Positions 28,701-35,332 of a DNA stretch of 64,000 bases are shown here, in pieces. Positions within the stretch are counted from its first letter, which is position 1. Each line of letters starts with the position of its first letter. The translations under genes and the position numbers were made by a program. This DNA is from Strongylocentrotus droebachiensis (Eukaryota > Echinodermata > Echinoidea > Camarodonta > Strongylocentrotidae). The notes below the pieces were generated by a model, which saw only the letters and a list, made by a program, of their open reading frames with translations, was not told where the DNA came from and did no database searches. The stretch covers positions 62,001 through 126,000 of the forward strand of contig JAVYIG010002366.1 of the NCBI GenBank assembly GCA_035222895.1. The letters are read 5' to 3'.

Positions 28701-31564
28701 GTTGAACACAGGGAAGCATCTATGGCTTAAAATAGGGTGAAGTGTAGACCCAAACTGTAGAAAGTGTTGAAATTGCATCAAGAAGTGTTGTTTTATAACA
28801 ATTTAAGAATTAATTGCAATTTAAAAAAGAAAAGAAAAAAAGATATACCTGAGTTGTCTTGCCAGATCCTGTTTCACCTACAATTAGGACTACCTTGTTG
28901 TTATTGATGGTTGATAGGATTTCATTCTGCATGGCGAAGACCGGTAGGGTCTGACGGAAGCTGTCTAGGTCAGACTTGTTTCTTTTAGAAGGAACCTGAG
29001 GCAGGCTGCTGTTGAGACGTCCAGTGGCCTTGTTCATCTCGCGAGCTGGGTTGGCTGGGAAAGAAATATGACATTGGGAACAACATGAGAGGTTTTAGCT
29101 TTAAATTCATAACCATCTCCAACTCAACAATGGGTTCAACAACTGCAGATCACCTCACTATGCATCAGTATAATGCATAAGAGTTAGTGTTAGAGTTAGG
29201 ATCAGGGTTAGGATTGATGTAATCGGTAGGGTTAGAGTCTCCTGTGTGGTGGGGCACCCCCCCCCCCCTTCATGTATGTTTCACTTTTATTAATTTGAAG
29301 TGATCAGTTCTAATCATTTGAATGCATAGCTGGAACAAGTTACGGTAACTCTTTTCTACAATCTGCACCTGAAAATGATCATATGTGATACAGTAAGGTT
29401 TAAAGGTATTGGGTTAACTTTGCCTCTGATTCTAAACAAAATCCTGGATTTAGCTCATCCTGCAATCATAATTATAAACCTTTAGGTCAGCAATGAATCC
29501 CATGACTTTTACAAGCCAATCACATGTTTGATTATCAAGAGATTTATGGTTGGAATTTCAATATCAAAATAACACTACAGTCTATTGGTGAAAATGAGTA
29601 TGGTAAAACTGGCCACTCAAAGATTTGTACTTTTCCAAAGCATTTAATGATCATTTTGAAGCGTAATTTGTTTAGAGCTTCAATATAACACCACATCACA
29701 GACACTGATAACATGTAGGGCCACACATCTCTGATTTGACAATGTTAAACAATGCCTTTAATCACCTTCACTTGGCCCAAATCTTCTGCGCTCCACTTTG
29801 GGCTGCAACTCCTGCCGTTCCTTAGCGGTGACTGGAAACTGTTGCAGCAACCCCTGCAACTCGTTGCAAGTTGCTGCTCCCATCTGGAAAACTGGGGACC
29901 CATCATCCTCTCCGTCATCATCCATCCTGTTGACAGACTTCTTGATCAGGGTCAGGTAACGATTAGATCCCTTGCTGCAGAGCAAACAGGACGGTGTGAA
30001 ATTGGATTTTGTATTCTAACAGGTATTATATAACATTTGTGTGTGAAAAGGGAATTGTGCATTACAAACCTACCAACAAATTTCTTGCGGTACAAATGAG
30101 CTGTTAAACAAATTTATTGTTATTTGTGTGGGTGTTGAAGGAGATGTTTGGCCATTTTCCCCCTACATCTCATTCTCTTATGAAAATAATATAGGCTTCT
30201 CTAGGATATTAGATAGATATTTCAATATTGTAGCAATGGAACCCCAATACACAAACAGCTAAAAGTCAATATTCAAGAAAATAGCATAAACCACCTTGCA
30301 CAATTAAATCAATATTGAATTATCAGTACTGAAAATTCCTTTCAGCTGGAGTAATGAGAATGATCTACATTTATATTAAAAGTTCGTTATTTAAAAAAAC
30401 ATACTAAAAAAGACATCTTACCCTTTACTCTTTGATTTGAGACCACAGGAGATAGCAAGGCGATGAATGTAGGCCCTCTCATTATTGCTGAATGAAGCTG
30501 GAAACTCAAGGACTACAACACAAAGTGGAAGAACCAAATAATTATTACACTGTGTTTGTTTTAAATATAGAGATATCGACTGCTACGAGAGAATACGCTC
30601 AAGGGCCCACCCAGGCGCGCCTCGGGGTGATAGCAGCGGATGCAACTTTCAGTCGCATCATTTAAGAGACATCTCAAAACTCATTTGATTTCTTTGTAAT
30701 TGTTATTTTTACAATGTAATGCACTTGGAGAGCAAATTAATTATTGTTTTTATTTACTAATGTAAAGCGCTTTGAGCATGTTTATGTAAAGGCGCTATAT
30801 AAATATCAATATGTATGTACAGTATGTATGTATGAGAGCCAGTATAGAAACAGCCAGTCCTTAAATATTAAAGTAGTCGATATTCCTTTTATACCAAATT
30901 GACACAAAAATCTACCAAGAATTTTTAGTTTTTACCTTATCTGAGTAAAGATTAGTTAAAACATCATGGAAAATCTGAGAAACTGTCTGTTTATCTTTGC
31001 CGGAAAAAGAACTGAAATTTTCGATCAGTTGGGAATGGCAGACAAAAAGCACTGTAGACTGTATGGTGTCCGCGCTTGCTCAAAGAACATTTTAACACGT
31101 AACAGCAACATTTTATTATTTTCCGGGTAACCAGAATTTTCAGGGATTTCACTCGGTTTTGGCAGTTTTTGTTTCTTTACGGGAATGGCTAAAATAACGA
31201 CTCCAATTTCGACCAATCAGATGGCTGGATTTCTTAAGTGAGGTACGTAATCAATCATAAGCACAATTACAGCTTCCCCTGAAGTACAGTCTCTATTCAT
31301 AGAACATTCTTTCCCAAACACAATTATCCTCTTTTTGAAAATTATATTTATTTCCAAGACTTCTGCAATGTAAATGAAATATCACATGTACACGAAAAAC
31401 AATACAAAAACACAAACAATGAATATACTGACCTGTCTCTGATTCATCATGCCTGAATTCTTGGATGGCTAAGTCTACAGAAATTTTGAACTCCTCCCCG
31501 ACACATATTTCTTTCTTGTGCTTCCTAGGTTTATTTCTCCCTCTGTCTCCCATTGTGGATTAAT
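2359..31564 (-). CDS. YTHDC2: YTHDC2, 3'-5' RNA helicase and m6A reader (C terminus beyond left edge)
   Basis: Multi-exon gene. Coding exons in transcript order: 31433-31553 (ATG at 31551-31553), 30422-30512, 29766-29974, 28849-29054, 28192-28358, 27334-27436, 26561-26717, 25855-25903, 25567-25619, 24774-24931, 23604-23739, 20414-20540, 19601-19666, 18725-18900, 17231-17409, 16705-16785, 15995-16077, 14009-14114, 13035-13154, 11419-11584, 10393-10499, 9190-9284, 7884-8060, 6972-7109, 6102-6357, 5052-5147, 4421-4517, 3754-3815, 3054-3099, 2359-2548. Every junction is GT-AG and all phases join in frame (3,818 bases, about 1,272 codons, no stop). Family knowledge: YTHDC2 partners MEIOC, is needed in the germline for the mitosis-to-meiosis switch, and destabilises target mRNAs. 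Domain order matches vertebrate YTHDC2 of about 1,430 residues. The YTH domain should lie left of position 1. An acceptor at 31565 implies a non-coding first exon upstream. Confidence 0.93.
3215..3447. mobile_element. MITE with CAGTTAACAACTG ends, copy 1
   Basis: A 233-bp element with about 27-bp terminal inverted repeats: left CAGTTAACAACTGAATTATT, right ending AATTCAGTTGTTAACTG, one mismatch over most of the arm. No coding capacity. A second copy in the same orientation lies at 38474-38696. Confidence 0.75.
5228..5400 (+). repeat. SINE-like tail fragment
   Basis: Contains TGTAAAGCGCATAGAGACAT and ATGTGTTATGTGCTATT followed by an ATT-rich stretch. A reverse-orientation relative lies at 11281-11375. 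The head is not recognised. Confidence 0.5.
5900..6035. mobile_element. short MITE with ACAGTCAAACCTGTCTAC ends
   Basis: Left end ACAGTCAAACCTGTCTACAG, right end GTTTGACTGTA, about 130 bp. Related fragments occur near 2660-2730, 18945-19085 and 40417-40450. Non-coding; it lies just downstream of YTHDC2 exon 25. Confidence 0.55.
6102..11584 (-). CDS. YTHDC2: YTHDC2 exons 20-25: HA2 and OB-fold region
   Basis: Residues about 797-1109. Exon 20 has the HA2 signature ([18 protein letters not shown]), joining exon 21 through AYKDP-FVLPS. Exons 22-23 contain [21 protein letters not shown] and the strongly conserved [12 protein letters not shown]. Exon 24 gives [10 protein letters not shown] and [13 protein letters not shown], the OB-fold core. 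Exon 25 contributes an acidic insert (SSEGEDDDY) before LKLDEW. Partial copies of exons 20, 22, 23 and 25 occur in neighbouring introns. Confidence 0.92.
6690..6955 (+). repeat. GA-rich simple sequence
   Basis: About 265 bases of nearly pure purine on the + strand (GAGAGA, GGGGGA runs) ending 17 bases before YTHDC2 exon 24, so it is the pyrimidine-rich intron just 3' of that exon on the coding strand. Open frames across it are low-complexity artefacts. Confidence 0.9.
7135..7345 (+). repeat. (ATC)n microsatellite
   Basis: Interrupted CAT/ATC trinucleotide array in the intron between exons 23 and 24. Met/Ile-rich open frames on both strands come from the array and are not genes. Confidence 0.95.
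7583..7836 (-). mobile_element. tRNA-type SINE family A, truncated copy
   Basis: Matches the 3' part of the full copy at 51485-51836: ATATAGCGC near the tail, GCGCTTTACA, CTCC..TGGGGAGCATT, and ACCCATTTAACACCTGGGTGG. It lacks the tRNA-like head. It ends about 45 bases from the donor of YTHDC2 exon 23. Confidence 0.8.
8478..8735 (+). mobile_element. LINE 3' end fragment with (TGAAC)n tail
   Basis: Contains AGGGCCCCGCTCACAAGCTT, TTTGTATGGTTTTGAATAAA and the short tandem tail TGAACTGAACTGAACTGA, the look of a CR1/L2-type 3' UTR. It interrupts a decayed tandem array derived from exon 23 and its intron. Confidence 0.6.
8935..9082. mobile_element. MITE with GGGCCCTGTTTCATGAAAC ends
   Basis: A 148-bp element with perfect 22-bp inverted ends, GGGCCCTGTTTCATGAAACT and its complement. 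Non-coding. It belongs to a loose superfamily with TTTCAxxAAAG-type ends seen at least seven more times in this window. Confidence 0.8.
9897..10281. mobile_element. GC-rich TTAA-flanked MITE
   Basis: Ends TTAAAGGGGCA and TGCCCCTTTAA with TTAA at both borders (9897-9900, 10278-10281), so a TTAA-targeting, piggyBac-like mobiliser is plausible. The interior is strikingly GC-rich for this window and holds several transcription-factor-like words (see findings). No convincing ORF. Confidence 0.7.
10655..10765 (+). repeat. (GA)n microsatellite
   Basis: Roughly 110 bases of GA dinucleotides grading into GGGA in the YTHDC2 intron between exons 20 and 21. Confidence 0.95.
11281..11375 (-). repeat. SINE-like tail fragment
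   Basis: Reverse-orientation relative of 5228-5400: ATAATAATAATAATTAAAAC, then TTATTTAGCGCATAACACAT. It sits 44 bases from exon 20. Confidence 0.45.
11612..11935. repeat. two-unit intronic tandem duplication
   Basis: Two adjacent diverged units of about 155-165 bp, each beginning GAAACATTACAAAACAT and containing TATCTCAGAGTTAAAT, TTGGTCTTTAATGCTCTAGG and CAATCAGCAA. It lies in the intron next to exon 20. Confidence 0.8.
12420..12815 (+). repeat. 44-bp minisatellite
   Basis: Eight regular starts of TTCATTATTCTGATAACTTC at 12483, 12527, 12571, 12615, 12659, 12703, 12747 and 12791, exactly 44 bases apart. The array is preceded by one inverted half-copy (ATCAGAATAATGAACATT) that can pair with the units. 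It lies in the YTHDC2 intron between exons 19 and 20. Confidence 0.97.
13035..17409 (-). CDS. YTHDC2: YTHDC2 exons 15-19: helicase RecA2
   Basis: Residues about 607-796. Motif IV region FLPGYDDI is at 612-619, motif [12 protein letters not shown] from 669, motif [14 protein letters not shown] at 717-728. Together with RecA1 this makes a complete helicase core with all catalytic motifs intact. Exon 19 starts the winged-helix/ratchet region with [11 protein letters not shown]. Degraded copies of exon 15 lie at about 17545-17649 and 18016-18120 in the upstream intron. Confidence 0.92.
13427..13650 (+). mobile_element. tRNA-derived SINE family B, copy 1
   Basis: The head has an A-box-like GGATCAGTGGTAGAGCAGTG and a B-box-like GGTCCCGGGTTTGAAACC, then a body with GGTAAGGCATTA, TTACCAAGTCCCTCAGAGAG and TACTTACAAGCACA. 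The second copy is at 17688-17907. Confidence 0.8.
14150..14400 (+). mobile_element. LINE 3' end fragment with (TGAAT)n tail
   Basis: Ends CAATAAAATTTGAATTGGAT followed by TGAATTGAATGA, and is preceded by repeated TCTGAATTATGAATTGAATT. It looks like a decayed non-LTR 3' end. It sits directly upstream of exon 18's acceptor in transcript direction. Confidence 0.5.
14712..15666 (+). mobile_element. 950-bp non-autonomous element with 150-bp internal repeats, copy 1
   Basis: The left end ACTAGATGGAACTTCAACTG carries a palindrome around CGCGC, then ATGCCTCCGTCAT. The right end is a hairpin ATGCCTCCG...CGGAGGCAT. The interior has five tandem units; ATACATAATGAGCC recurs at 15002, 15151, 15301 and 15451 (period 149-150). 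Each unit has TGACCTTTGACCT and GGAATCCAT(C/G)AAT. The right end is rich in ACGTACGT/GACGGACG. A second copy is at 59747-60576 and a truncated reverse copy at 61165-61332. No transposase is seen. Confidence 0.85.
17545..17649 (-). pseudogene. partial copy of YTHDC2 exon 15 (copy 2)
   Basis: The acceptor CTTTCTTCAG is retained and is followed by an open segment reading [20 protein letters not shown] and [11 protein letters not shown], nearly identical to exon 15 (17231-17409). It diverges after about 35 residues, where no donor is visible. The upstream intron is duplicated with it. It is probably not spliced in, because a second motif IV block would break the helicase fold. Confidence 0.85.
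17688..17907 (+). mobile_element. tRNA-derived SINE family B, copy 2
   Basis: The head GATGGCTCAGTGGTAGAGCA and a degraded B box near AGGTCCCTGTTTGATGC are followed by the same body as 13427-13650. It is inserted into one unit of the exon 15 tandem duplication: matching flanks are split at about 17687 and 17908. Confidence 0.8.
18016..18120 (-). pseudogene. partial copy of YTHDC2 exon 15 (copy 3, decayed)
   Basis: Shares TGTCATCATAGCCAGGCA and CTGATCAGAAGGACTGACAA with exon 15, but has substitutions and a lost frame. It is older or less constrained than copy 2. Surrounding intron sequence (TGTGCTTCTTTTTGCAAAT) is also shared. Confidence 0.8.
18370..18720 (+). repeat. (ATC)n/(ACC)n microsatellite
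   Basis: About 350 bases of CAT/ATC and CAC/ACC triplets running to four bases before the exon 14 donor region. Met-, His-, Pro- or Asp-rich frames here are artefacts. Confidence 0.95.
18725..24931 (-). CDS. YTHDC2: YTHDC2 exons 10-14: linker and ankyrin insertion
   Basis: Residues about 386-606. Exon 10 begins VAKQQQQ and codes a Ser/Pro-rich low-complexity linker. Its acceptor is fixed by phase: only the AG at 24932-24933 keeps the frame. Exons 11-13 carry the ankyrin module, with [19 protein letters not shown] and LGANA in exon 12 and [18 protein letters not shown] in exon 13. This insertion between the two RecA lobes is diagnostic of YTHDC2. Exon 14 carries the conserved [13 protein letters not shown] segment entering RecA2. 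Confidence 0.92.
19927..20213. mobile_element. element with long TIRs and histone-like hairpins, copy 1
   Basis: Inverted ends of about 60 bases: GGCTTACGGTTGCACCATGT...GGATTGGGGAGTCCT against AGGACTCCCCAATCC...GTGCAACTGTAAGCC. Inside each end is a hairpin (19968-19983, 20015-20030, 20157-20172). The middle has GACGACGGATAATCAACC and TTCGAAACGTTGAGCC. A partial relative lies at 63570-63812. Confidence 0.75.
20828..22874 (-). mobile_element. RTE-like LINE, 5'-truncated, with target-site duplication
   Basis: About 2.05 kb. Flanked by AATACTAGTATT at 20816-20827 and 22875-22886, a clean 12-base target-site duplication. The 3' end carries a short tandem tail of AAGTAAGTAAGC units (seen on + as CTTGCTTACTTA repeats at about 20828-20875). 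The 5' end is truncated inside the ORF, the usual outcome of target-primed insertion. It lies in the YTHDC2 intron between exons 11 and 12, in sense orientation. Confidence 0.9.
20874..22874 (-). CDS. reverse transcriptase of RTE-like LINE (N terminus missing)
   Basis: About 660 codons open without a stop. RT motifs in order: [42 protein letters not shown] (motif A Asp), [14 protein letters not shown] (motif B), [12 protein letters not shown] (motif C, FADD), KYLGALM. The C terminus has [11 protein letters not shown] and [16 protein letters not shown], typical of RTE-type elements. The apurinic endonuclease domain is missing by truncation. The GTG at 22806-22808 is not a genuine start. An intact frame together with a clean TSD suggests a young insertion. 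Confidence 0.9.
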   Translation of the reverse strand, partial: VATERYERFITAHKEATEKVIPVKKKTKKLDFPNDTRVISARNKINKAYMEYQKDTTDENRQIYKQAKHNLEEAYNVVIEEDLDSKLKDVERAHANSKHGQSWRLINDITGRKASPKGQLKGDTQEDRVMNWYNHFKNLLGSPPDIDDEDEEILPILESLNIKTGPFDLKEYSKAIKSLVEGKSFGEDGIPPEVLKRCDLDEIILSFCNNALINEEKPHQWSILNIVPIPKSGDLSQGGNYRGISLSSIVAKTFNRLILNRIRPVLDSHLRTNQNGFRVGRTTVGHILALRRLIEGVKENQLPAIITFIDFRKAFDTIHRGKMLKILTAYGIPEQLVNAIGKMYEDTKAKVISPDGETDLFEIMAGVLQGDTLAPYLFVIVLDYALRTAIDGDEEELGFQLERRKSRRVGPEIITDLDFADDIALLSEELEQAQKLLSRVETSVGKVGLRMNSGKTKFMSFNHREIITIKANDEIQLENVPDFKYLGALMVSTEKDVKARKAAAWRACSKLGRIWKSSLHRQFKQRLFVATVESVLLYGCEAWTVTTKLAKELDGCYTRLLRTAFNVHWSQHMTNKELYGKLPKVSEKIRGRRLSFAGHSCRKINEPISQLLLWKPKHGKRKPGRPHLTYTDLLKKDTGLELSEVKAAMLDRNVWKAITARAVDPT
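24210..24512. mobile_element. foldback MITE with TTTCACA-type ends
   Basis: Starts TTTTTCACACAGATTCTAAG and ends TAGGATCTTTGTGAAACACC. It shares its body (AAGTTGAACTTATCTYTAAG, ATATATTTCACTTTAAGGCT) with 42296-42585. Confidence 0.65.
24556..24705. mobile_element. foldback MITE with GGGGCCC-type end
   Basis: Left AAGGCCCTGTTGATATAAAT, right CTCTTTATAAGACGGGGCCC, with inner TTGCGATTGATATC-like inverted words. It lies just 3' of exon 10 in transcript direction. The ORF crossing it is a read-through of exon 10. Confidence 0.5.
25567..29054 (-). CDS. YTHDC2: YTHDC2 exons 4-9: helicase RecA1 core
   Basis: Residues about 141-385. Motif I/Walker [11 protein letters not shown] is at 200-209, motif Ia QPRRISA at 231-237, TNG at 276-278, motif II DEIH at 300-303 and motif III as MSAALD near 331-336. 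These are ATP-binding and hydrolysis elements of DEAH/RHA-type 3'-5' RNA helicases. Motif III as SAAL rather than SAT is, from memory, also the YTHDC2 form, so I do not read it as damage. Exons 8 and 9 are very short (49 and 53 bases) and code the linker after RecA1. Confidence 0.92.
26219..26357. mobile_element. MITE with TGGGACCCGTTTCACAAAG ends
   Basis: Left CTGGGACCCGTTTCACAAAG, right TTTTTGTGAAATGGGACCCAG; inner GTGACAAATCTGCTGATAAC. A close relative lies at 40588-40743. Confidence 0.75.
27884..28165. mobile_element. foldback MITE with GTGTTTCACAAAGAC ends
   Basis: Left GGTGTTTCACAAAGACTTAA, right TTAGTCTTTGTGAAACACT. It ends 27 bases from exon 5's donor. Confidence 0.65.
29400..29761. 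mobile_element. TTAA-flanked MITE family 1, copy 1
   Basis: Border TTAAAGG at 29400 and CCTTTAA ending 29761. Shares GATTTAGCTCATSCTGCAAT, TTTTACAAGCC, CACTACAGTCTATTGG, TATCACAGACACTGATAAC with 49118-49503 and 52766-53150. The right TTAA lies four bases inside the exon 3 donor (GTGA then TTAA). Confidence 0.85.
29766..31553 (-). CDS. YTHDC2: YTHDC2 exons 1-3: N terminus and R3H domain
   Basis: Exons 1-3 encode residues 1-140. The basic start [14 protein letters not shown] is followed by the R3H single-strand nucleic-acid-binding domain: [17 protein letters not shown], then [20 protein letters not shown] across the exon 2/3 junction. The arginine and histidine of the R-x3-H signature are present (RAYIH). 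Exon 3 ends in a Gln/Glu-rich linker with [13 protein letters not shown] abuts the exon 3 donor (see 29400-29761). Confidence 0.9.
30650..30815 (+). repeat. TE-derived 3' tail fragment
   Basis: Contains TAAAGCGCTTTGAGCATG and AAAGGCGCTATATAAAT, the tail module shared by many dispersed repeats. The head is not identified. Confidence 0.5.
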
Positions 31565-32279
31565 CTAAGATTAAAGAGGGGAAAAAACTGTGAGAGAGGG
31601 ATACACAAAGATACTCCAAAGAGCGCAACCAAGCAACAACGTAACATACATGTACATGGACAGGCGTTTCATGAATTGGGATGATTACATCTCAAGTCTT
31701 AGCCAAACCGCCATAGTCCAAACAATAACTTGATTTCAATTACCAGTATTAAAAAAATCAACAAATAACGTACAAATTTAAGCAAATAATGTTGCAGGGC
31801 TATGCAGGCCACATAAATGTTGATCAAGTATTAAAATCATATATGTTTTATGACCCTCTGAAAACAAAGAGTGTAATATCTGGACCTCAACAATCTAAAA
31901 TGTTTCACACTTTCACATCATTTACATAATAATGGATTTGAAATTAATTTTTCAACATTCCATATAAACTAAACAAGGAATTGTAAAGGAAGATCTACCA
32001 AACTCTACTAAACTAATGTCAACTACAGTACAGCTCTTAAAGCACTTCAAAATTCAAGAGAAACAAAAGTGTTTCCCACCCCCCCCCCCCCCCCCCCCAC
32101 AAAAAGAAGAAACATACAAACAAACACTAAGTTAACATCTTGGGAAACAAAACATGCCCATTTTCTTCCAAGTTCCAGGTGTACATTTATATCTACTTTA
32201 AGAAAGTGCTAACCAAGGGAAATGTAGGTCAGAAAAATCCTTGCAAGGAAGTGGAGATGAAATTATTTTAAAAAATCAT

Positions 32280-33324
32280 ATATACAGTGCGACCCAGAAA
32301 AAACAAAACCGAGAATGATCGATGTTTTATCATAACTTAATCACAATTACAATTAATAAATTGTAAAGCTTAGATCCTTCTCTTTCATTTGATGCAACTC
32401 ATATGATGCATATTTCACGCATGAGTGATTAAAAGCAATTTGAAGGAAGGAAACCAAAAAGTCATTTGGCGGGCGGTATCTGAATTTTCGAAGAAAAATT
32501 TATCGTCGAAGAATTTCTGAGATATCGCGATCTAAAAATTTGATGTCCGATCGTGCATGGGCGCTGCATCTAAAAAAAAAGTCTTAAAAACAATAAATGA
32601 GGCCTAACTTCACGCACAGGGGTTTAGGCTACAGCTGATTTATAGTTATACAAAAATGCAATCCATCAAAAAGATATTAACAATCAGCCGGTACCACTTA
32701 TTACTTACAATTTGGAGGATATCTGCTCTCCAATTTTTTGAGATAGCGAACTTAGGAGTTATACTTCTAGATCTAGGTCACGCGCAAACTTTGGTCACAT
32801 CACTAGACTCTAGATCTAAACCTAGACTGCTAGAGACTAGATTCATATTGTAAAATCACTAAACTTCTTCAAATTGCTGTTGCAAATCAACTGTCCAGAT
32901 ACACAAACTGTCTGGACACACATTTCAACAAGTTCTAAGGAAACAATCAGATCATTTTCTGAGATTAAAATTTAAAAATCCCAAGCCCATGGCCATGCAG
33001 GCCGGCGCCGGGCTAGCTAGCCTTTTGACAAGGCCTCGTGACTCTAAGCGGCTGAGATGAGTCTAGATACCCGGAGTGAACGCGCGACCGAGTGACGGAA
33101 CGTCACGAGGCCTTTTGGAAAGTGGGTTTCACTGCTGCGCATGAATTATTCATAGATACATATTAACATGCCAATACGCCTACTTTGGATTTATTGACCA
33201 ATCAGAACGGCGATCTCCCAGTTGGCTTCGTTCGTGATTCGTTCCATGTAGAGGTCAGTGGTCTTAGCACGTACATGTACGTAATAGTTCATAGCATGTA
33301 GGTCCATGTTCGCACTACGTAGAG

Positions 33325-33355
<31 letters not shown>

Positions 33356-34400
33356 ATGGATACTACTATGCTGACGTCGTGCGAGGATACGTTCGCTGAT
33401 TGAACGCTCCATTTTCTGGAGCGAATTCTAGTCGGAAACAAGGGTTTACATAAGAAATCCAAATCAGATTGATAAAGGCCACTAGGATGGGCTCCTCGCT
33501 CTCGCGTTCACTTGGGTTTTCGTGATTAGTCTCGTTTTAGTTGCTCGGCGTCTATCAGACAAGTGGCCTTGTTTAAAGGCTACGGGCTAGCTAGCGCTAG
33601 CCAGCGCCTAGAGCTTCAGTCTCTCTAATCGTCGGTTGTTCCACTGAGACTACGTCTGGCTCCACTAGACCTCCGATTATATATCTATACGTATTTGGGG
33701 AATGTCAACAAATGTCAGTTTTATTATGGTGGTGTGACCAAAGTTTGCGCGTGACCTAAGTTCGCTCTCTCAAAAAATCAGTAAGATTTCGAAAATCTGA
33801 TATCACCAATGGAAAGAGGAACATAAAACTACTCGAACATGAAATTTTCTTTGGAATTGGGTACGAAATTGTGAAGATATAGACAAAAGATCGGCAAATT
33901 TTGCCATCTTTTGCGTCCGTTCCGAAAAATTATCAATTTCCCGATAAGGGTCAGAAAATCTTCATTTTGAGAGCATATTTCCTCAAAATTGTAAGTAAAA
34001 AGTGTTACCAACTGATTGTATGATATATTGCCTTGCAAATTATGATATTACCTTATTTTTGATGGATCACATTTTTTGATAAATCAACTGTAAATCCCTG
34101 TGCGTGAAGTTAGGTCTCGTTCTTTTTATGACTTTTTTGGATGCAGCGCGCACGCACGATCGAACATCGTATTTTTAGATCGCGATATCTCCGAAATCCT
34201 TCGACGATAAATTTTGTAGTTCCATCAATCTGTACTTGACTGTAGTAAAAAACTTTGCCGTCCATTTGGTAATAGACCTAGAGTCTAATTAAAATAAATA
34301 AATTTGTGTAGAATATGAGACATCATAGATCGAATATCACATTTTGTAAGCTGTTCTAAAATGTCCGCGAACTTTGGTCACCCCTTCATAAAGAAATGAC
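32280..34400. mobile_element. 2-kb foldback structure with long imperfect inverted arms
   Basis: Left arm (about 32440-32810) and right arm (about 33725-34220) are inverted copies. TATCGTCGAAG, GAGATATCGCGATCTAAAAA, CCTAACTTCACGCACAGG and GTCACGCGCAAACTTTGGTC occur on the left, with their complements in the mirror order on the right. The loop (about 32830-33720) contains a smaller inverted pair AAGGCCTCGTGAC (33030-33042) / GTCACGAGGCCTT (33102-33114), a (TG)n tract and GCTAGC words. No transposase frame seen. It lies in the presumed first intron of YTHDC2. Confidence 0.7.
33326..33354 (+). repeat. (TG)n microsatellite
   Basis: About 13 uninterrupted TG dinucleotides within the foldback loop. 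Confidence 0.9.
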
Positions 34401-34876
34401 CCAGACCATATCAGACGGTTATTTCTGTCTAGCCAGTGCAGCGCCAGGACCCAGAATCATCAGACACCCAGTTTGAGAAATGAAAAGGAGGCGGCCTGAA
34501 AAGAAAAGGTCCCAGAAAATAAAGACAAGCTTTCAAAGAGTTTACTGGTATAAGAAAAAGCATCAATCTGTGTGACTAAGTAAATGGCTTTAGACTTTAA
34601 TAGCCTCTAGATCTAGGCCTACACAAAACTCGACGACCGGGCGCACCATGATCCCGTGAGCTAGGCCAAGGGAGCTACATGTAGCTAAGTTCAGTCATGC
34701 CGGGTCGAGCGGCAGCTGCTTGGCCTAGCCCAAGCCAGGACGGAAAATGGATTGCGTCTCCTCGGATCCTTACTTACCAGTACCCTAGCAATTGTATGCA
34801 CAAACATGAAAACACCTTCTCCACATTCAACTTCCACAGCAAAAAACACAACAACTTGATAACTTACTTGCCTTGC

Positions 34877-35060
34877 CTTTAAAAACGATGATATGTTCCA
34901 AATGTGTTGAAATCCCCCACCAGGTCACCGACGCGACAGGTCAATCTAATTTTTGTTCCGCGGCCGCTCCCGCGCTTAAAATCGCGTTGAAACTTGTCTG
35001 CATGCAAAAGCGCAAGAGTACGACTAGACTACGAGTAGCTCCGGGGAAGAGTTTGGCCGG
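34877..35060 (-). promoter_or_regulatory. YTHDC2: probable YTHDC2 non-coding first exon and promoter
   Basis: The first coding exon starts at an acceptor at 31565, so a 5' UTR exon is needed. The best donor upstream on the minus strand is GTAAGTT at 34870-34876. The sequence to its right is CpG-rich (CGCGGCCGC near 34960, several CG pairs to 35050) against an AT-rich background, as expected of a promoter. No ATG occurs in the proposed exon close to the donor. The transcription start is a guess. Confidence 0.4.
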
Positions 35061-35332
35061 AGTTGGGCTCGGGGCTGGGGAGCTGAGGAGTTGAGCTCGA
35101 TCGACTAAAAATAAAAACAACCAAACAAGGAAAACTTTCCTTCATGAGATTCGTAAAAATAGCTGCAGGATTGTGAGGTACAAAAGAGATTTTTTCATTT
35201 TCTTTGGTGCCAGTGACCTCGAGAAAAATATAAAAAAAGAATGTAAAAAATAGACATGAGAAGCGATCTGGAACATGAATTGAACTTGAAGACGATATAT
35301 TCCCAATTAATGACCCAATTATTTAATTGTCC

